Shown piece after piece: positions 8,404-20,061 of a stretch of DNA of 64,000 nucleotides. The translations under genes and the position numbers were made by a program. Positions within the stretch are counted from its first letter, which is position 1. Each line of letters starts with the position of its first letter. The stretch comes from Leishmania panamensis. Its lineage: Eukaryota; Euglenozoa; Kinetoplastea; Trypanosomatida; Trypanosomatidae. Where the stretch lies: NCBI RefSeq assembly GCF_000755165.1, contig NC_025879.1:705732-769731 (forward strand), given 5' to 3'. The notes under the pieces are model-generated. The model was not told where the DNA came from. It was given only the letters and a program-made list of their open reading frames with translations, and did not search any database.

Positions 8404-11323
8404 CGTGTTTGCCTCGTTTCTGGAAGTGATGTCGTGGGCAGTGTTTGCCAAAGGTGGGCCTCGCCAGAAACTCACCGAAAAAAAAAACATGGGAAAAACA
8501 AATTTGTCAGAATTTTCCCTGCTGCATGCATTGACCGCTCTGCTTGATGGCTTTGAATGCGTGTTGCCTCTTTTGCTGCCTCGTGCAGCAGCGCTCCCAT
8601 TTCTCCGTTGGGGTCAACTGCGACTAGGAGAGCGAAGAGAGAAAGAAAGGGAGAGAGAGAGACAGAGGATAGGGTTGTGCCGACGGTATAAGCCGTGCAC
8701 AAGACGCTGTTAGCTGTACAAGAATGCCTGTTCTCCTCCCTCCGCCTGTGCACCCAGGCAACGAAATAGCGCGCCAAATCCGCCACACGCGCGCGCACCA
8801 CTGCTCCGACTGTGCAAAGAGTGGTCTCGTTTCACCCCAGCAACAGGCTACGCAAGCCCACAACAGAGAAATGCAAGAGTGGGGGAGGAGGGGGGCAGTA
8901 AAACTGAACGAGGAGGAGCAGACGCAACCAACGGTGAAAGCATCACACATAGCCAGAGATGATATCAGAACGAGAGAGAGAACACCGTAGACGCAAGAAA
9001 GAGAGCGAAAAAAAAAGGCAAGAGGTGCATGGAGATGGGCTAGCAGGGCTCAAATTGGTGGAGAACGGGAGAGTGAAGAGACGTGAATAACGAAAAGAGC
9101 AAACCCCCCAAAAAGGCACGTGTGAAACACCCACACACAATTGAAAGGAGAGAAGGAGAGAAGGAAAGCAGAGAGAAGTGCAAAACAGAAGCAGCCAAAA
9201 ATAGAAATCAGCCTGAAGCCAGTGAAGAGGACACAAAGGGACAGCAGTTCTCTCTTCAGCAGTGGAAGCGCGTCCGTCTAGTTTCTGGTGTAGTGGGGGT
9301 GGGAAAACTACTCGACGTCAGAAGGTAATGATGAAAGGGAAAAATACAACAGAAGGGTGGCGACCTTAAAGGGAAGGGAAACGACTGTAAGCGCGATGAA
9401 GAGGCAACAGCACAATGACAGGAGAAAAAAATAAAAGGTGGGAAAACACGACCCGGCAACGTGTGCGTAAGCGTAGTACAACAAACGAGAAAGGAAAACA
9501 ACACTGAAAGGGGGAGGGTAATCCAAAAAGAACCGGTAGGAGAACAGTGCACGCAGGGACACTAAGCGCACACCATGCCCCACGCCCACTAAACGTTAAC
9601 TCCGCTGCACGATGAGAGGGTTGGTGGAAGAGGCGGAGGAGAGATGAGGAACGCGCGATAGATAGGAAAGAGGGAAAGAGTTGAGGTGAGGAAAGGAGCA
9701 GTGAAGGGAAATCGTGCCGGATAAGATAAACGAGAGGAGGGAAGCAAAAAGGAAACTGAAAAGGGAATAGAAAACCCCCGACAAAAACACGGGTGGAGAG
9801 AGGCAAAGCGAAAAAGAGAACGTCAACAACAACAACAGGAAATGCGATACGGCGACAAGGACAAGCAAAACAGCTTGATGAAAACCACCCTTGTGATCGA
9901 ATGAGTGCGAGAGAGCGCGAGCGCATGAAAAAGGAATGCCGATCACGAACAGGAAAGCATGACGGGTGAAAAGGGGAGGAAAGAAGAGACTGAGAAGACG
10001 GTGCTCTGGGTTGACGCACGTGCATATGGGTTCCGTCTGAGCAAAATAAAGTGTGCAGGGTTAAGTGGACTGAACCAAGCCCTTCTGGAATGTGTTGAGA
10101 AACACACATACAGAGGCACAGACAAACACCGCTAAAATGTAGGGGAAGGAGTGGAAGGTACTTTGAATGGCGGAGTGAGCAGAAGGAGAAAAAGAGCAAG
10201 AACCAGAACTTCAGCAGGGCAAGAGAAGAGGAGAGAAGGAAAGAAACGAGCGAAGTTTTGGTGAACTCAGACGATGCAGTTGCCAGAGAGTATGCTGCTG
10301 TGTATGAGAGAAGCAGAAGAGAGGGAGGGATTTGAGCGGATGAGGCCGGCTGTGGAGAGCTATACATGCACACACACAGACATATATATATATATATATA
10401 TAGGTGTGTGCGTGTGTGTGTGTGTGCGTGTGTGCGTGTGTGTCTGTGTGTGTGTAATATAGCGGTCTCTCCTCTCTCTCTCTCCACTTTGCCTTTTTTT
10501 TCCTGCTGCCGCAGACGAGCACAGGCGCGCCACCGGGGGGCAGTGCGAGAGGCCAAAGAAAGAAGAAACGGTGAACAAAGGCGGGGAATATACAAAAAAA
10601 AATTTAAGGGGGGCCGCGCCAAACGCTGCCGATGCCTGACGAGTGCGGCACGAGTCGGAAAAAAAGGGGGAAGAGAGAGGTAGCGTGAGAAAAACAGCAA
10701 CGGAGGTGTGCGTTCAGAGAGAGAGAGAGCGAAAGGAAAGGCAAAGCGTCGAGAAGAGCGGAGTTGTGCAGCACACGTACGTGAGAAAGGGACACACACG
10801 CCCATCGTGAAAGACGAAGCACGAGGGCTGGCCATTACGTACTCACAGCCAGCGATTTGCTGCACTCAGAGTCGCATCAAAGCAACGGCAGGAGGGTGGT
10901 GGGAGTCGGGGGGAAGGCCGAGAGAATAAGCAGAAGCGCAGGGTGCGCAGTAGGCAGCACAGATAAACGTCTCGCTCTGTCTCTCTCATTCCTCCTCGCA
11001 TCTTCGTCATCTTCATTTTGGACGGAGTAGTACGACAATCGCACCACCCCTGCACACGTGCAGAAGCAAAGGCCCTCGGGGCGTTTTTTGCACCTTCTTA
11101 CGTCCATCGAGAAGACGCCTGCGCTGTTGCAAATCAGCGCGTCCTTCCCAGCGGTATTGGGGGCAATTCGTGTCGACGGATATGTGTGGATCTGATAAAG
11201 AAAAAAAAATAAACAACACTCCTCCATCTTACTGCCTCACCATACCAAACAGCGAACCGCTCGACGAGCGCAGGCTTATAACCTTGGCCAGTCGACGTCC
11301 ATGGGCACTGCCAGTCCGTGCGC
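8404..11323. other. Long pyrimidine-rich (minus strand) spacer
   Basis: About 2.9 kb with no believable gene. Roughly 8640-10780 is almost pure purine on the plus strand, so minus-strand frames stay open by composition; the longest (10865-9366) is rich in Ser, Leu, Phe and Pro with a His-Thr run from the microsatellite. Likely 5' splice-acceptor territory for the dead exonuclease gene plus the 3' UTR of the large gene at 11324. Confidence 0.7.
10382..10454. repeat. TA then GT compound microsatellite
   Basis: About ten TA units (10382-10402) run directly into some 50 bases of GT repeats with a few C interruptions. Confidence 0.95.
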
Positions 11324-14300
11324 TTACTGGGTTCCTAAGAAGGATTGCAGCGTGACAGTGAACTCAGTTTTGCCTCGCACCTGCGCAGCCACATCACGGC
11401 CTGTGTACACAGCAGTACCATCCACTCGCAAAACACGCCAGCCCACGACATCCGCAAAACTGCCGACGCGGTACGATACGCCAGGCAGGCGTTGCCCCTC
11501 CTGCTGCTGCTGCGCTAGTGCACAGGCAAAGGGGGATACGAGCAGATCCCCTTCGGCCTCATCACTGTTATCAGCCACTCCTGATGGTCTAGTCACCATC
11601 GTCTGCACACGCAAAATCTTCGCGTCGCCGTCGAGAACCACGCCGAGTGGAACGCGCTCCGAATCCCGCTGCACTACTACGTCGCGCACCTGCGGCCCCT
11701 CAATGCTGGTGCCTTTCGTTCGATCCACTAAAACGGCCTCCTCGGCAGGCAGTGGCAAAGGTGACGCCGAGCGCGCACGCTGCAGCTCGCGGTACTGCTG
11801 CTGTGACTTAACCACGTTGATAAATAGACCCTGCTTGTGCGTGTCGTTCATGGTCCTTTCCATCCTCTCCAGCATCTGCATGACGCCACTAGACCACCGC
11901 GGCGCACCCTCCATCCGTGCCGGAAGCCGAGGGAACTCCTCATGCAGCTGCATCGCCCACACATGGGCCCATTCGTAATTATTGCGGCGATGCATCTCCA
12001 GTTGCGGGGAGTGCGTGGCGTTGTCCAGCAGCCGACCTCGGAAAGAGGACGTCATGGGTGCCACTACTGAAGCAGAAGGCCCATGGCTGATGGTATGCGA
12101 GTCGATTGCGCCGTGTAGGGATGACTCCAGCAGGATGCTCCGGTACTCGCGCAGGATGCCGCTCAAGACGTGCAGGCGCTTCACAAGGTACCCATGCACG
12201 CGTGCGAACGTGCATGTGATGTCACCCACATGCACTTTCGGGTACTCACGTAATCCATCAGGTGGCATCACTCCGCCATCGCTTTCCTCGTTGGCGACAC
12301 CGCGAATGCCGTGGCTGGGTGCGGGGTCAATGCACCGAAAGAGCCGCGGGTATTGATCGAATAGAAACACCATCTCCTGTGCTTGACCCAAAGGCATCCA
12401 CAACAGCGTTGGCTGCTTGCGGTGAGCCTGAACCACAGACAGCGTCGAGGTGACGTGGCGCTGACGCAGAGTCGAGTCCTTGAGAAGCTTTGTCTTGTCC
12501 TGCAGCTCCCCAGTGAAGTAGTGGAGACGGCCTGTCGCGCGCAGGTGCCGCAGCTGACGTGCCGTGTCGTGCTGTAGCCGGAAGAGCATCTCCTTCGTGT
12601 ACTCCACCGCTGTGGCACCAGTGAGAAGTGGGCTAATAGAGGGGCCTGGCACCCCATTGAACACACCGTCGAAGGACAGCGCGACGTCATGCGCTGTCCG
12701 CTCAGCCTGGGGGCCATGGGCAGAGGACACGCCAGCGGGGTGCCCTGTTTGTCCCGGCCAGTGGTAGAGGTAGTAGGTAACAAAAAAGGCGCCATCCATA
12801 GCAATGGCCGATGTGGTGCCGCAGACCAGCCAGTCTTCCGCACGAGGCTCGTGACACCCAGCAGCGGCGCGAACAACGTCCGAAGAGGGCGGCACCAATC
12901 GCGCCACCGGAGGCTCACCGGCACGGACGCCAAAGGGGGGGGCCAGCTCACGCAGCCATACCAGCACGCCGAGGCACGCAGCATACACTCGGCGGCACTC
13001 TTCCTCGGCAGCCCGGTCGGTGTATGTAGCGTCCGTATAGTATCCGAAAAGGTACTGCATTCGCGGCACTGCAAAAAATGTGCGGGAGACAGAGTTCACG
13101 AGCGCCACAGCCAGAGCGGAGGTACTGCCCACGCCACCGCTGTTGGCACATGTGGTGGAAGACAAAGAAGGCCGCCGCGACGCTGATGGGTGTAGTGGAG
13201 GGCTCAAAGAACTGCTGGTCGCCTTCGAGAGCGGCCTCTCTTCCACGCGACAGCAAACTTCTTCAATGGCGCTGTAGAGAAGCTCCGTTGCGGCAACACG
13301 CACACCGCCGCATAACCGGTACACACGCCCCCACGATCCGCCAGCACCAGCAGCATCATTTGGCATCACTTTACTTTCGGCACCGCCAGATGCACCGCGG
13401 CGTCGAAGGCGCTGTCTATGGCGTGACGCAATCCACTTCGCGATTGGGGTGGCCGGGGTGGGCGGTGCGCGTGGCTCAATCCCAAGATGAAGTGCGGCTA
13501 AGACGGTTGCCTCCACTTGTAGGTCCAGCCCAACACGGATAAGACGACTATGAAACGGCACAAACCACGAAAGACTGGACGACACAGATGACGCTGTTGC
13601 GGTCTCCGAAGGCAGCGCAGCCGTTTGAGCGGCACTGTAGGCGGAGAGGACTGGAAGAGCCGCCCTGCACTCCGCCAAAAGAGAGTTGTAGCTGCCTAGG
13701 AGAGTGGCCATATGCTGTGGCCTCTGGCTCCAGTAAGACGTTGAGGGGAACGCAGATGCCGCAGTAGCAGCAGCGGACTTCCACCACGTTGCTAAACTGA
13801 CATTCAGAGCGGTGTGCACGGTGCGATGTTGCAAATCACTTAGCTCTGCGGGGGAGATCACTGGTTTTGGCTTCATGTCCGCCCAGAGCAACTCCACATG
13901 CTTTGCCAGTTGCACCTTCTCGGCTCCCGTCAAACACGCTGAGGCAGCTGCCCTGCGGTCCGGCTGTGCGCTCGTCTCTACCGCTCTCGCCGTCCCTCTC
14001 TCGTCGACGCGTGGGGTCACATCGCTACAATGAGCATTCATTGATGCGCTATCCGCGGCAATAACGCACCGCAGAATGGAAACGTAATAGATGAAAATGA
14101 GGTTTTGCAGAGCCGCCACACACCCGGCGAACGGTGGCGCGGTGTTTAGCACCTGCATCTGCATCCGAAGCTGCGTTGCCTGCCTCACGACAAACCAGAG
14201 GAAGGGGATGCCACGAAAATGATCCAGTTTCCTCTCAGAAGTTGTCCACGTCATCACCATCGACGAAGATAGACGATGGCACACTACACTCAGTTGAAGA

Positions 14301-15571
14301 CACAAGCACTGCAGCTGCTCCGCCACATTTTCTGCACTGAACCTCTCTACACACGCAGCCGTGGCGCCGTCGCCTGGTGACGACCTCCCTGCCTTGTAGG
14401 CGCACACGTCTGCAACCTTCATCAGTGAGAACACAGCAAGTAATAGCAGATCCATTCGAACAAAGCTTGCACGCGACCCGGAAAAAGATGACTCGGTCAG
14501 AACAGCGAGGCATTCAGTGAATGCGTGTACGAGGTGGATAAGAAGACTGCTGTACGCAACTACCTTCTCGCCGCGCCACGCCGACGCCTCTACCCCTGCC
14601 TGCGACATGTGCTGACCATCTTCCTTCGGCTCGTGCACATTGCGCCCTGCTTGTCCAGGTAACGCAGTGCTGGCTTCCTGTACCAATGCCACGTTGGTGC
14701 TGGAAAAGGCAACTACGCTTGCCTCGAGCGCAGAGGCGAGAATGGACAGCGAGTGAAGACTGACAACATCGTCAGCCGAAGCGGCCAGCGTCTCTTCCGA
14801 TAACTGAAGCGGCGCAATAGACGGGTCCCTCATGTAGTGTTCGAGTCGTGAAACGGTGAGCAGCGAAGTGAGCACCTCAGCGGCCTCATACGAAGAAGGC
14901 GTCTTCACCTGAATCCCTGTAGACGGGGGCTGGATAGAGAAGTGAACACGCACAAGACTGTGCACAAGGTCCGTGAAGCGCGATGGTGTGAGTGTCAGCA
15001 GTGCTGAGGCTAGTGTGGTCATCGAAGGAGATCTACGCCCCTCGTCACCGCTCTCACCGGTAGCATTTTTGTTGGATGTCACGTCAGCGTTACAGTTTCG
15101 CTGGTCCGAATAGGACACCTGTCTGCTGCCATGCTTACGTTGAGAGAGAGCGGCAGGGCCGTTACGTCGCTGTCGGCGGCGAAGGTGCTGCTCCACTGAA
15201 GTGGTCCTACGCGACCTCCCTGCGACGGCCTCCACACCGGCAAACACCTTGGCCAAGTGTCGTACCTTGGCAACATCGTACTGCAGCGTACCCTCGACCC
15301 ACTGCGCCGAGGACGATACGGGTCGGGGGGTGTTCGTTGTACCGCCACTTCGTGCCTGCGCTGCACCCCTTGGTGGCGTTGAGCCAGCTTGGGTGTTTTC
15401 ATTTGATGCTGCTGCAGGCTTCAGGCAACCTTGGGGGGCGTCTGTGCTTCGCTTCGTTTGCCTAGCTCCCTCAGCTGAGACCGCTATAGTGGCGGCGTGG
15501 TGCGCGGTGCTTTGCAGTGTTGTTCGTAGCATCAGACCACCGACAATGCAGCTGCGTCTGAGCTGCTGCAT
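11324..15571 (-). CDS. Large kinetoplastid protein with possible C-terminal PDZ-like fold, probably mitochondrial
   Basis: 1415 residues from the ATG at 15571; the frame extends 30 codons to a TTG. The N-terminus is Arg-rich and free of acidic residues (MQQLRRSCIVGGLMLRTTLQ), compatible with mitochondrial import. Residues about 30-200 are low complexity. The centre is a long mostly helical region with no family I recognise. The last ~100 residues look PDZ-like: PLGVVLDGDAKILRV, a variable loop containing SPFACAL, then VVGWRVLRVDGTAVYTGRDV and a final FTVTLQSFL strand. PDZ domains usually bind C-terminal peptides; here that is inference. No catalytic motif seen. Flanked upstream by 1.1 kb of spacer. 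Confidence 0.8.
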   Translation of the reverse strand: MQQLRRSCIVGGLMLRTTLQSTAHHAATIAVSAEGARQTKRSTDAPQGCLKPAAASNENTQAGSTPPRGAAQARSGGTTNTPRPVSSSAQWVEGTLQYDVAKVRHLAKVFAGVEAVAGRSRRTTSVEQHLRRRQRRNGPAALSQRKHGSRQVSYSDQRNCNADVTSNKNATGESGDEGRRSPSMTTLASALLTLTPSRFTDLVHSLVRVHFSIQPPSTGIQVKTPSSYEAAEVLTSLLTVSRLEHYMRDPSIAPLQLSEETLAASADDVVSLHSLSILASALEASVVAFSSTNVALVQEASTALPGQAGRNVHEPKEDGQHMSQAGVEASAWRGEKVVAYSSLLIHLVHAFTECLAVLTESSFSGSRASFVRMDLLLLAVFSLMKVADVCAYKAGRSSPGDGATAACVERFSAENVAEQLQCLCLQLSVVCHRLSSSMVMTWTTSERKLDHFRGIPFLWFVVRQATQLRMQMQVLNTAPPFAGCVAALQNLIFIYYVSILRCVIAADSASMNAHCSDVTPRVDERGTARAVETSAQPDRRAAASACLTGAEKVQLAKHVELLWADMKPKPVISPAELSDLQHRTVHTALNVSLATWWKSAAATAASAFPSTSYWSQRPQHMATLLGSYNSLLAECRAALPVLSAYSAAQTAALPSETATASSVSSSLSWFVPFHSRLIRVGLDLQVEATVLAALHLGIEPRAPPTPATPIAKWIASRHRQRLRRRGASGGAESKVMPNDAAGAGGSWGRVYRLCGGVRVAATELLYSAIEEVCCRVEERPLSKATSSSLSPPLHPSASRRPSLSSTTCANSGGVGSTSALAVALVNSVSRTFFAVPRMQYLFGYYTDATYTDRAAEEECRRVYAACLGVLVWLRELAPPFGVRAGEPPVARLVPPSSDVVRAAAGCHEPRAEDWLVCGTTSAIAMDGAFFVTYYLYHWPGQTGHPAGVSSAHGPQAERTAHDVALSFDGVFNGVPGPSISPLLTGATAVEYTKEMLFRLQHDTARQLRHLRATGRLHYFTGELQDKTKLLKDSTLRQRHVTSTLSVVQAHRKQPTLLWMPLGQAQEMVFLFDQYPRLFRCIDPAPSHGIRGVANEESDGGVMPPDGLREYPKVHVGDITCTFARVHGYLVKRLHVLSGILREYRSILLESSLHGAIDSHTISHGPSASVVAPMTSSFRGRLLDNATHSPQLEMHRRNNYEWAHVWAMQLHEEFPRLPARMEGAPRWSSGVMQMLERMERTMNDTHKQGLFINVVKSQQQYRELQRARSASPLPLPAEEAVLVDRTKGTSIEGPQVRDVVVQRDSERVPLGVVLDGDAKILRVQTMVTRPSGVADNSDEAEGDLLVSPFACALAQQQQEGQRLPGVSYRVGSFADVVGWRVLRVDGTAVYTGRDVAAQVRGKTEFTVTLQSFLGTQ

Positions 15572-16657
15572 AGCTCTTCTGCGAAGGAAACAATAAAATT
15601 GACGGTCGAGAGTGGCACATGTGGGCAGCAGTGCGGACGGGGAAAGAAACTGTGAGTCCAATGAAAAGAAACTAGAAGGGTTAAGGAGGACACACGAAGT
15701 GGATTAAGTGCAGAGATCGAAACAGGAATATAATACACACCCGAGCTTAGAGAGGAGTGGACGTGTGCTTGTGAGCGCATTCGGCCACGACACCGTCACG
15801 TCTCTGTATCAGAGATGTCCATCCAGCATTCATGCGCTAAGAGGGTCAGAGAGCAGATGAATGATAAAGAGGGTGGCGCAGTTGCCTGCTGAGAACGGCT
15901 AGGGAAGGCAGGGAGAACAGAGGCAAGCGGGGGGGTCCATACGCCCCTCTCTGCCGTCACCGCTTTGGTAAGAGCTGCGTGAGTGTTCATTTTTATTCCA
16001 CCTCTGTCGAGACGAAATCCATAAGCATGGGTCTCAAAAAAAAAAAACTGCAAGAGCTCCGTTTAGCGCTGCCAGTGCGAGGAACCGCAGCACTCGCCCT
16101 CGCACAGCCTCATTTGGAGGAACCGACGGACAGAGAGAAAGAGAAGCACCACCACGAGAGGCTCACGCCAGGAGTCCTGTTGGTATCGGAAAGAAACCAA
16201 ATCAAAAAAAAGGCCCTCTTCAGCACAACAACTCCAAGACGGCGGGTGTCTCTTGAGGTACCCAATTACGGTGTGTATCTAAAGCTGAAATGCATCCAGC
16301 GCTCTCTGTAGCGGCGAGAGACTCCGGTCACAAGAGAGTCCTTGAGCAACAGGCTCAGGCGGTTGTGGGGAAGGGTAGGAGAGGACGACGCTGACGTGAA
16401 AGCGCAACAGCTAGACAGAAACTCGCGCAACCGCCCCTCCACTGGCAGCTCCCGTCGTTGTCAACGATGGTGAAAAAAAAAAGCAACAGGGATGCCACAG
16501 CGGGAAAATGCGCAGCTGAGCCGCCCCGAACCTGGCAAAGAAACTGAGAAAAGCAGTAGACCTTGTTGCCCTCATTCTTTCCTAGTCCGTCGTGGACTCG
16601 CTTCCCCTCGGCGTCTCCATTTGTGCAACCCTCCACCGGAACGAAGATGGTGGAATC
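15572..16657. other. Intergenic spacer
   Basis: No gene seen. Contains short homopolymers (near 16040, 16207, 16478) and purine-rich plus-strand stretches. Confidence 0.6.
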
Positions 16658-18478
16658 TCAGTACATGATAAGTCGTCGCCGCAGACCTTCAAGCGCCTGC
16701 CATCGCAGCAGGGATAGAGCAGATTCAGTGCGCGCCTCCACGTAGTGCCCTTTCACCAAAGCCAGGGACGAAGTCAACAAGCTCGCGCTGCTGTCTCTGT
16801 CATCGATCTGCAGGCCAGTAAGGAGCGCGCCGCAGCTGCGCCTCGCCTCGTGCTCGCGCCGAATCTCCTCCTGTGCAGAACCGCTGCTTCCGACCGAACG
16901 AGAGAAGCTAATCGGTCGCGGCCGCTCACCCCACAGCCCATGAGAGGTGACGGGCTCCCGTTCTGCTGTTGACGACGACGGAGACAAAGAAGGTGGTGCC
17001 AGCTGATCTTTCAAGCGATCTAGCACCTGCGGCGACGGCACCGTGTACAAGTTCTGGAGTCGAGTCTGGAGAGGAACAGCACCGATCGCCTGTGTGCTGG
17101 ATGCATAGTAGTCCACCCGCGTAACAGCTCGCGCGTCGGTTACGGCAAATGCTGGGTCGAGCTGCAGAAAGTCAGCGTGGGCGGTAGAGGCGTCGGTGTC
17201 CTGGGCACCCTCTTCCACGTGCGCTGTGTTTGCGCTTGATTCAACAGCCAGCACAGACATTGGCGCATCCGGCGAGGAGGCAGCCATCTCGGCCTTCGAG
17301 GTGAGCGACACACTGCAGAAGGGAAACTGCTCTAGCACCGCATCTTGTAAACCACCCACCTGGGGTTCCACAAGTCCGGAGAGCGCACTCGTGGCAGAGG
17401 CCCCCCTGCTGCTCTCCACATCGGCGGCGGAACCGCGGTGCAGTGGATCATGCGCCGCCGCCGTGAACCCACCTGCATGATCGCTTGGCGCACGGCAAGC
17501 GTCGCCGCAGTCATTCACCGGGCGTTGCTGACTTTCCTCCTGCTCCTCATCGAGTGCAATAGAGACGCGTGCCGTTTGTCCTGCTGCGCTGATCTCGGGG
17601 TTAGCGACGCTGCTGTCCAACACCAGTCGAGAGATGAGGACGGACAAAGAACTGACATCGGTAGAGAGAGGTCCGATGGTGCTTTCGGTCCATCTGCTGC
17701 CTCGATACGAGGGAGCCTCAACGGCGATAAGAGGTGACGAAATTGCCACGCTGTAGCCGACGCCAGACAGTGTTGGTAGACCCAATCCATCGACGGCACG
17801 AGAGCGCCATGGGTGAGGTCGGGCAGCACTGGTGGCGGCGAATGTGTTGGTGGTAGTCGTTGTTGTAGGTGCTGCTGTGGCAGTCACCTTGAGTGTATTT
17901 GCCTGTGCGCTCTGAAGCTCCGCAGCTACATCTCGTTGCGTTGAGTTGAAACGATTCGGCGACGAGCAGTCCTTCTCAGAAGATGGCACGCAAAGCGACG
18001 CCATGAGGGGTGACATGGCTGGGGCTGGCTCCGGAAGCGGCGTCTCTGTCAGCGAGGTTTCCACATTGTTCGTCCTTACTGGACAGCCATCCATTCGCGT
18101 CATCGACCAAACTACAAAGACGCGACACACAGGCGAGGATGCCTCGGCGACGGAGTCGACAAGAGATGTGGAGCTTAAAGCCACCCACTCTGCACCAACA
18201 ATGCGATGTAGACCGCCTACGAGGAGAGGCTCCGCCAAGCTCGCCTCGACCCGCTGGGTACCGCCTGCGTCATCGAGGGCCACAAGTGAGATTGAAACGT
18301 ACTCCAGGGCGGGTGCATTGCGCACTTCGAACGTAGACGGTGTGACGGTGCAGTCCATCGTCGCATCGCGCTGGGAGCAGTGAAGGATGAGTTTGTGTCG
18401 AAGCCCGTCCGCGGTACCGGTGAGCACCTTGTCCGGGACCACACTCACCACCTCCAGGTTGTATTGATAGTCGTGCAT
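16658..18478 (-). CDS. Hypothetical protein, Ser/Ala-rich, with N-terminal beta-rich domain
   Basis: 606 residues from the ATG at 18478 (MHDYQYNLEVVSVVPDKVLT); the frame extends upstream to a TTG at 18541. The first ~135 residues alternate hydrophobic strands and turns (KLILHCSQRDATMDC, VEASLAEPLLVGG) and could be a C2-like sandwich, but I see no calcium-binding Asp pattern. The middle (about 170-480) is low-complexity Ser/Thr/Ala. The last ~45 residues are helical and basic (LLRWQALEGLRRRLIMY). I do not recognise a family. Codon composition and length support a real gene. Confidence 0.75.
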   Translation of the reverse strand: MHDYQYNLEVVSVVPDKVLTGTADGLRHKLILHCSQRDATMDCTVTPSTFEVRNAPALEYVSISLVALDDAGGTQRVEASLAEPLLVGGLHRIVGAEWVALSSTSLVDSVAEASSPVCRVFVVWSMTRMDGCPVRTNNVETSLTETPLPEPAPAMSPLMASLCVPSSEKDCSSPNRFNSTQRDVAAELQSAQANTLKVTATAAPTTTTTTNTFAATSAARPHPWRSRAVDGLGLPTLSGVGYSVAISSPLIAVEAPSYRGSRWTESTIGPLSTDVSSLSVLISRLVLDSSVANPEISAAGQTARVSIALDEEQEESQQRPVNDCGDACRAPSDHAGGFTAAAHDPLHRGSAADVESSRGASATSALSGLVEPQVGGLQDAVLEQFPFCSVSLTSKAEMAASSPDAPMSVLAVESSANTAHVEEGAQDTDASTAHADFLQLDPAFAVTDARAVTRVDYYASSTQAIGAVPLQTRLQNLYTVPSPQVLDRLKDQLAPPSLSPSSSTAEREPVTSHGLWGERPRPISFSRSVGSSGSAQEEIRREHEARRSCGALLTGLQIDDRDSSASLLTSSLALVKGHYVEARTESALSLLRWQALEGLRRRLIMY

Positions 18479-20061
18479 AACGACTGGCGCGTGGAAAAGG
18501 GAGAAGAGGGCAAAACAAGACGTCGCGACTGAAGAGATCAAGTCCTTCGTAGCTCAGCTCTTGTGCTTGTTGGATCTATATGTGCGTGTGGGTGTGTGTG
18601 TGTGTGTGCGTGCTCTGACTTTCCCAGGTGCTTTGCTTCTACAGTTCGCATGTGATTGTGCCAAACCATACACAAGAAGCGAAGAGTCACACTACGCGTG
18701 GTGCCTAGTGGTCGGTGATTATAACAGTGGCAGCGCCGCGAGAGTGTCTATAGAGGACTGCAAGTACTGTGCGCCTATGCGGGCGATTTGGACACAACAC
18801 CGCTGTACCGAAAAGAACGCTGCTTGACGGGAAGCGGAGAGATGGTGGGGTGGGGGGATGGGGAGGAGGGAGTGAGATAAGAAGGACGGATCGTTCATGC
18901 AGGCGCGAGGTCCAGCATGCACCTTCGAGGGTTTCCTGAGCAGAGAACCAACACTCCCGGGGGGCTTCTGAGTAGCTGCCACACAAGGCAGAGGAGGAAA
19001 TAAAGGGCCAAGAAGAAAGGGGGCGCCTGCACAGTATTCAAAGTAGCTGGTGCGAACCGTCTGCCACCGGTCTCTGCCTATGTGTCCTGTGAGAGCACTG
19101 ATCAAGAGAGCAGTACTGGTTAGACCTCCCCGCGGGCGTCTCTCTCGTGTACTAAAACATCGCAACTCAGCAGCTCTCCTGCACGCACATGGCCTCTGGG
19201 ATGCCGCTTTTCTGTCGCCGTCGTTGTTGCTACGGTCACTTCTTCCTCTCGAACGAATACCTTCAGAACTGTGGTGAGTGGGGGAGAAAGGCGAAGCTGA
19301 AGAAGGAGAAAGAAGGGAAGAAGTGGGTGGAGTCGGTCCGTCAACACTAACATAGAGGAAAAGTAGAACAAGAGAACGACGCGCGCACACCACGAAAAAA
19401 AAAAAACAACTGAAGGAGAGGGAGCAGTGGAAGGAGAAGAGTGCTCGCACAAGCGGGCATACAACCTGCCGACCTCCTCCCCAAGAGAGTGAGAAAGACA
19501 AAAATGAATGGAAACAGAGAGGGTGGGAGACTGAAAGACTGAGAGAGCGAGAGAGACATCATCATGAACGACGGAAAACCCTTCCAGGAAAGGAAACAAA
19601 CAAGCATTTACATGAAGAGTAAAGACATCCAGTAGAAAATAAGAGCCCGACATACCCGCGCACACATAGAGAGGGGGGAGACGGAGAGGCTCAGCAAGTA
19701 CAGTATACATACAATCACACGGGAACACAGACATCGGAGATGCGGGAGGGGGGAGGGCAGTGAATGTTGTCAGTTAGGAATGCGACAGGCCCCACAGCAA
19801 GAACGAAGGAAACGGTTTGTGAGAATGAACCTCCACGCAAGGGCGAAGGGCAAGAAGGAGCGGTAGCGGATGCCGGGGCGTCACTCTTGCCGTCCCATCG
19901 ATCATTTCATGAGGGAAGTGAGGAAGAAAGAACGAGCAACGCCGCACGAGAGAAACGTCTTGACTGACCCTCCCTTTATCGGTTACAGCCAGGTCCCCAG
20001 CACTTCTCAGTCCTCTTCGCTCAGCTGAACAAGTCACCGCTTGCTTCGATTTAGGAGGCGT
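18479..20061. other. Intergenic spacer
   Basis: No gene seen. Minus-strand frames here (for example 19734-19120) are pyrimidine-rich and lack globular composition. A GT tract lies at 18589-18611. Confidence 0.6.

Noticed and set aside
9366..10865. 499-codon minus-strand open frame
   Set aside because: Begins in pyrimidine-rich spacer, is dominated by Ser, Leu, Phe and Pro, and includes an HTHT/IYIY run from the microsatellite. Composition, not selection, keeps it open.
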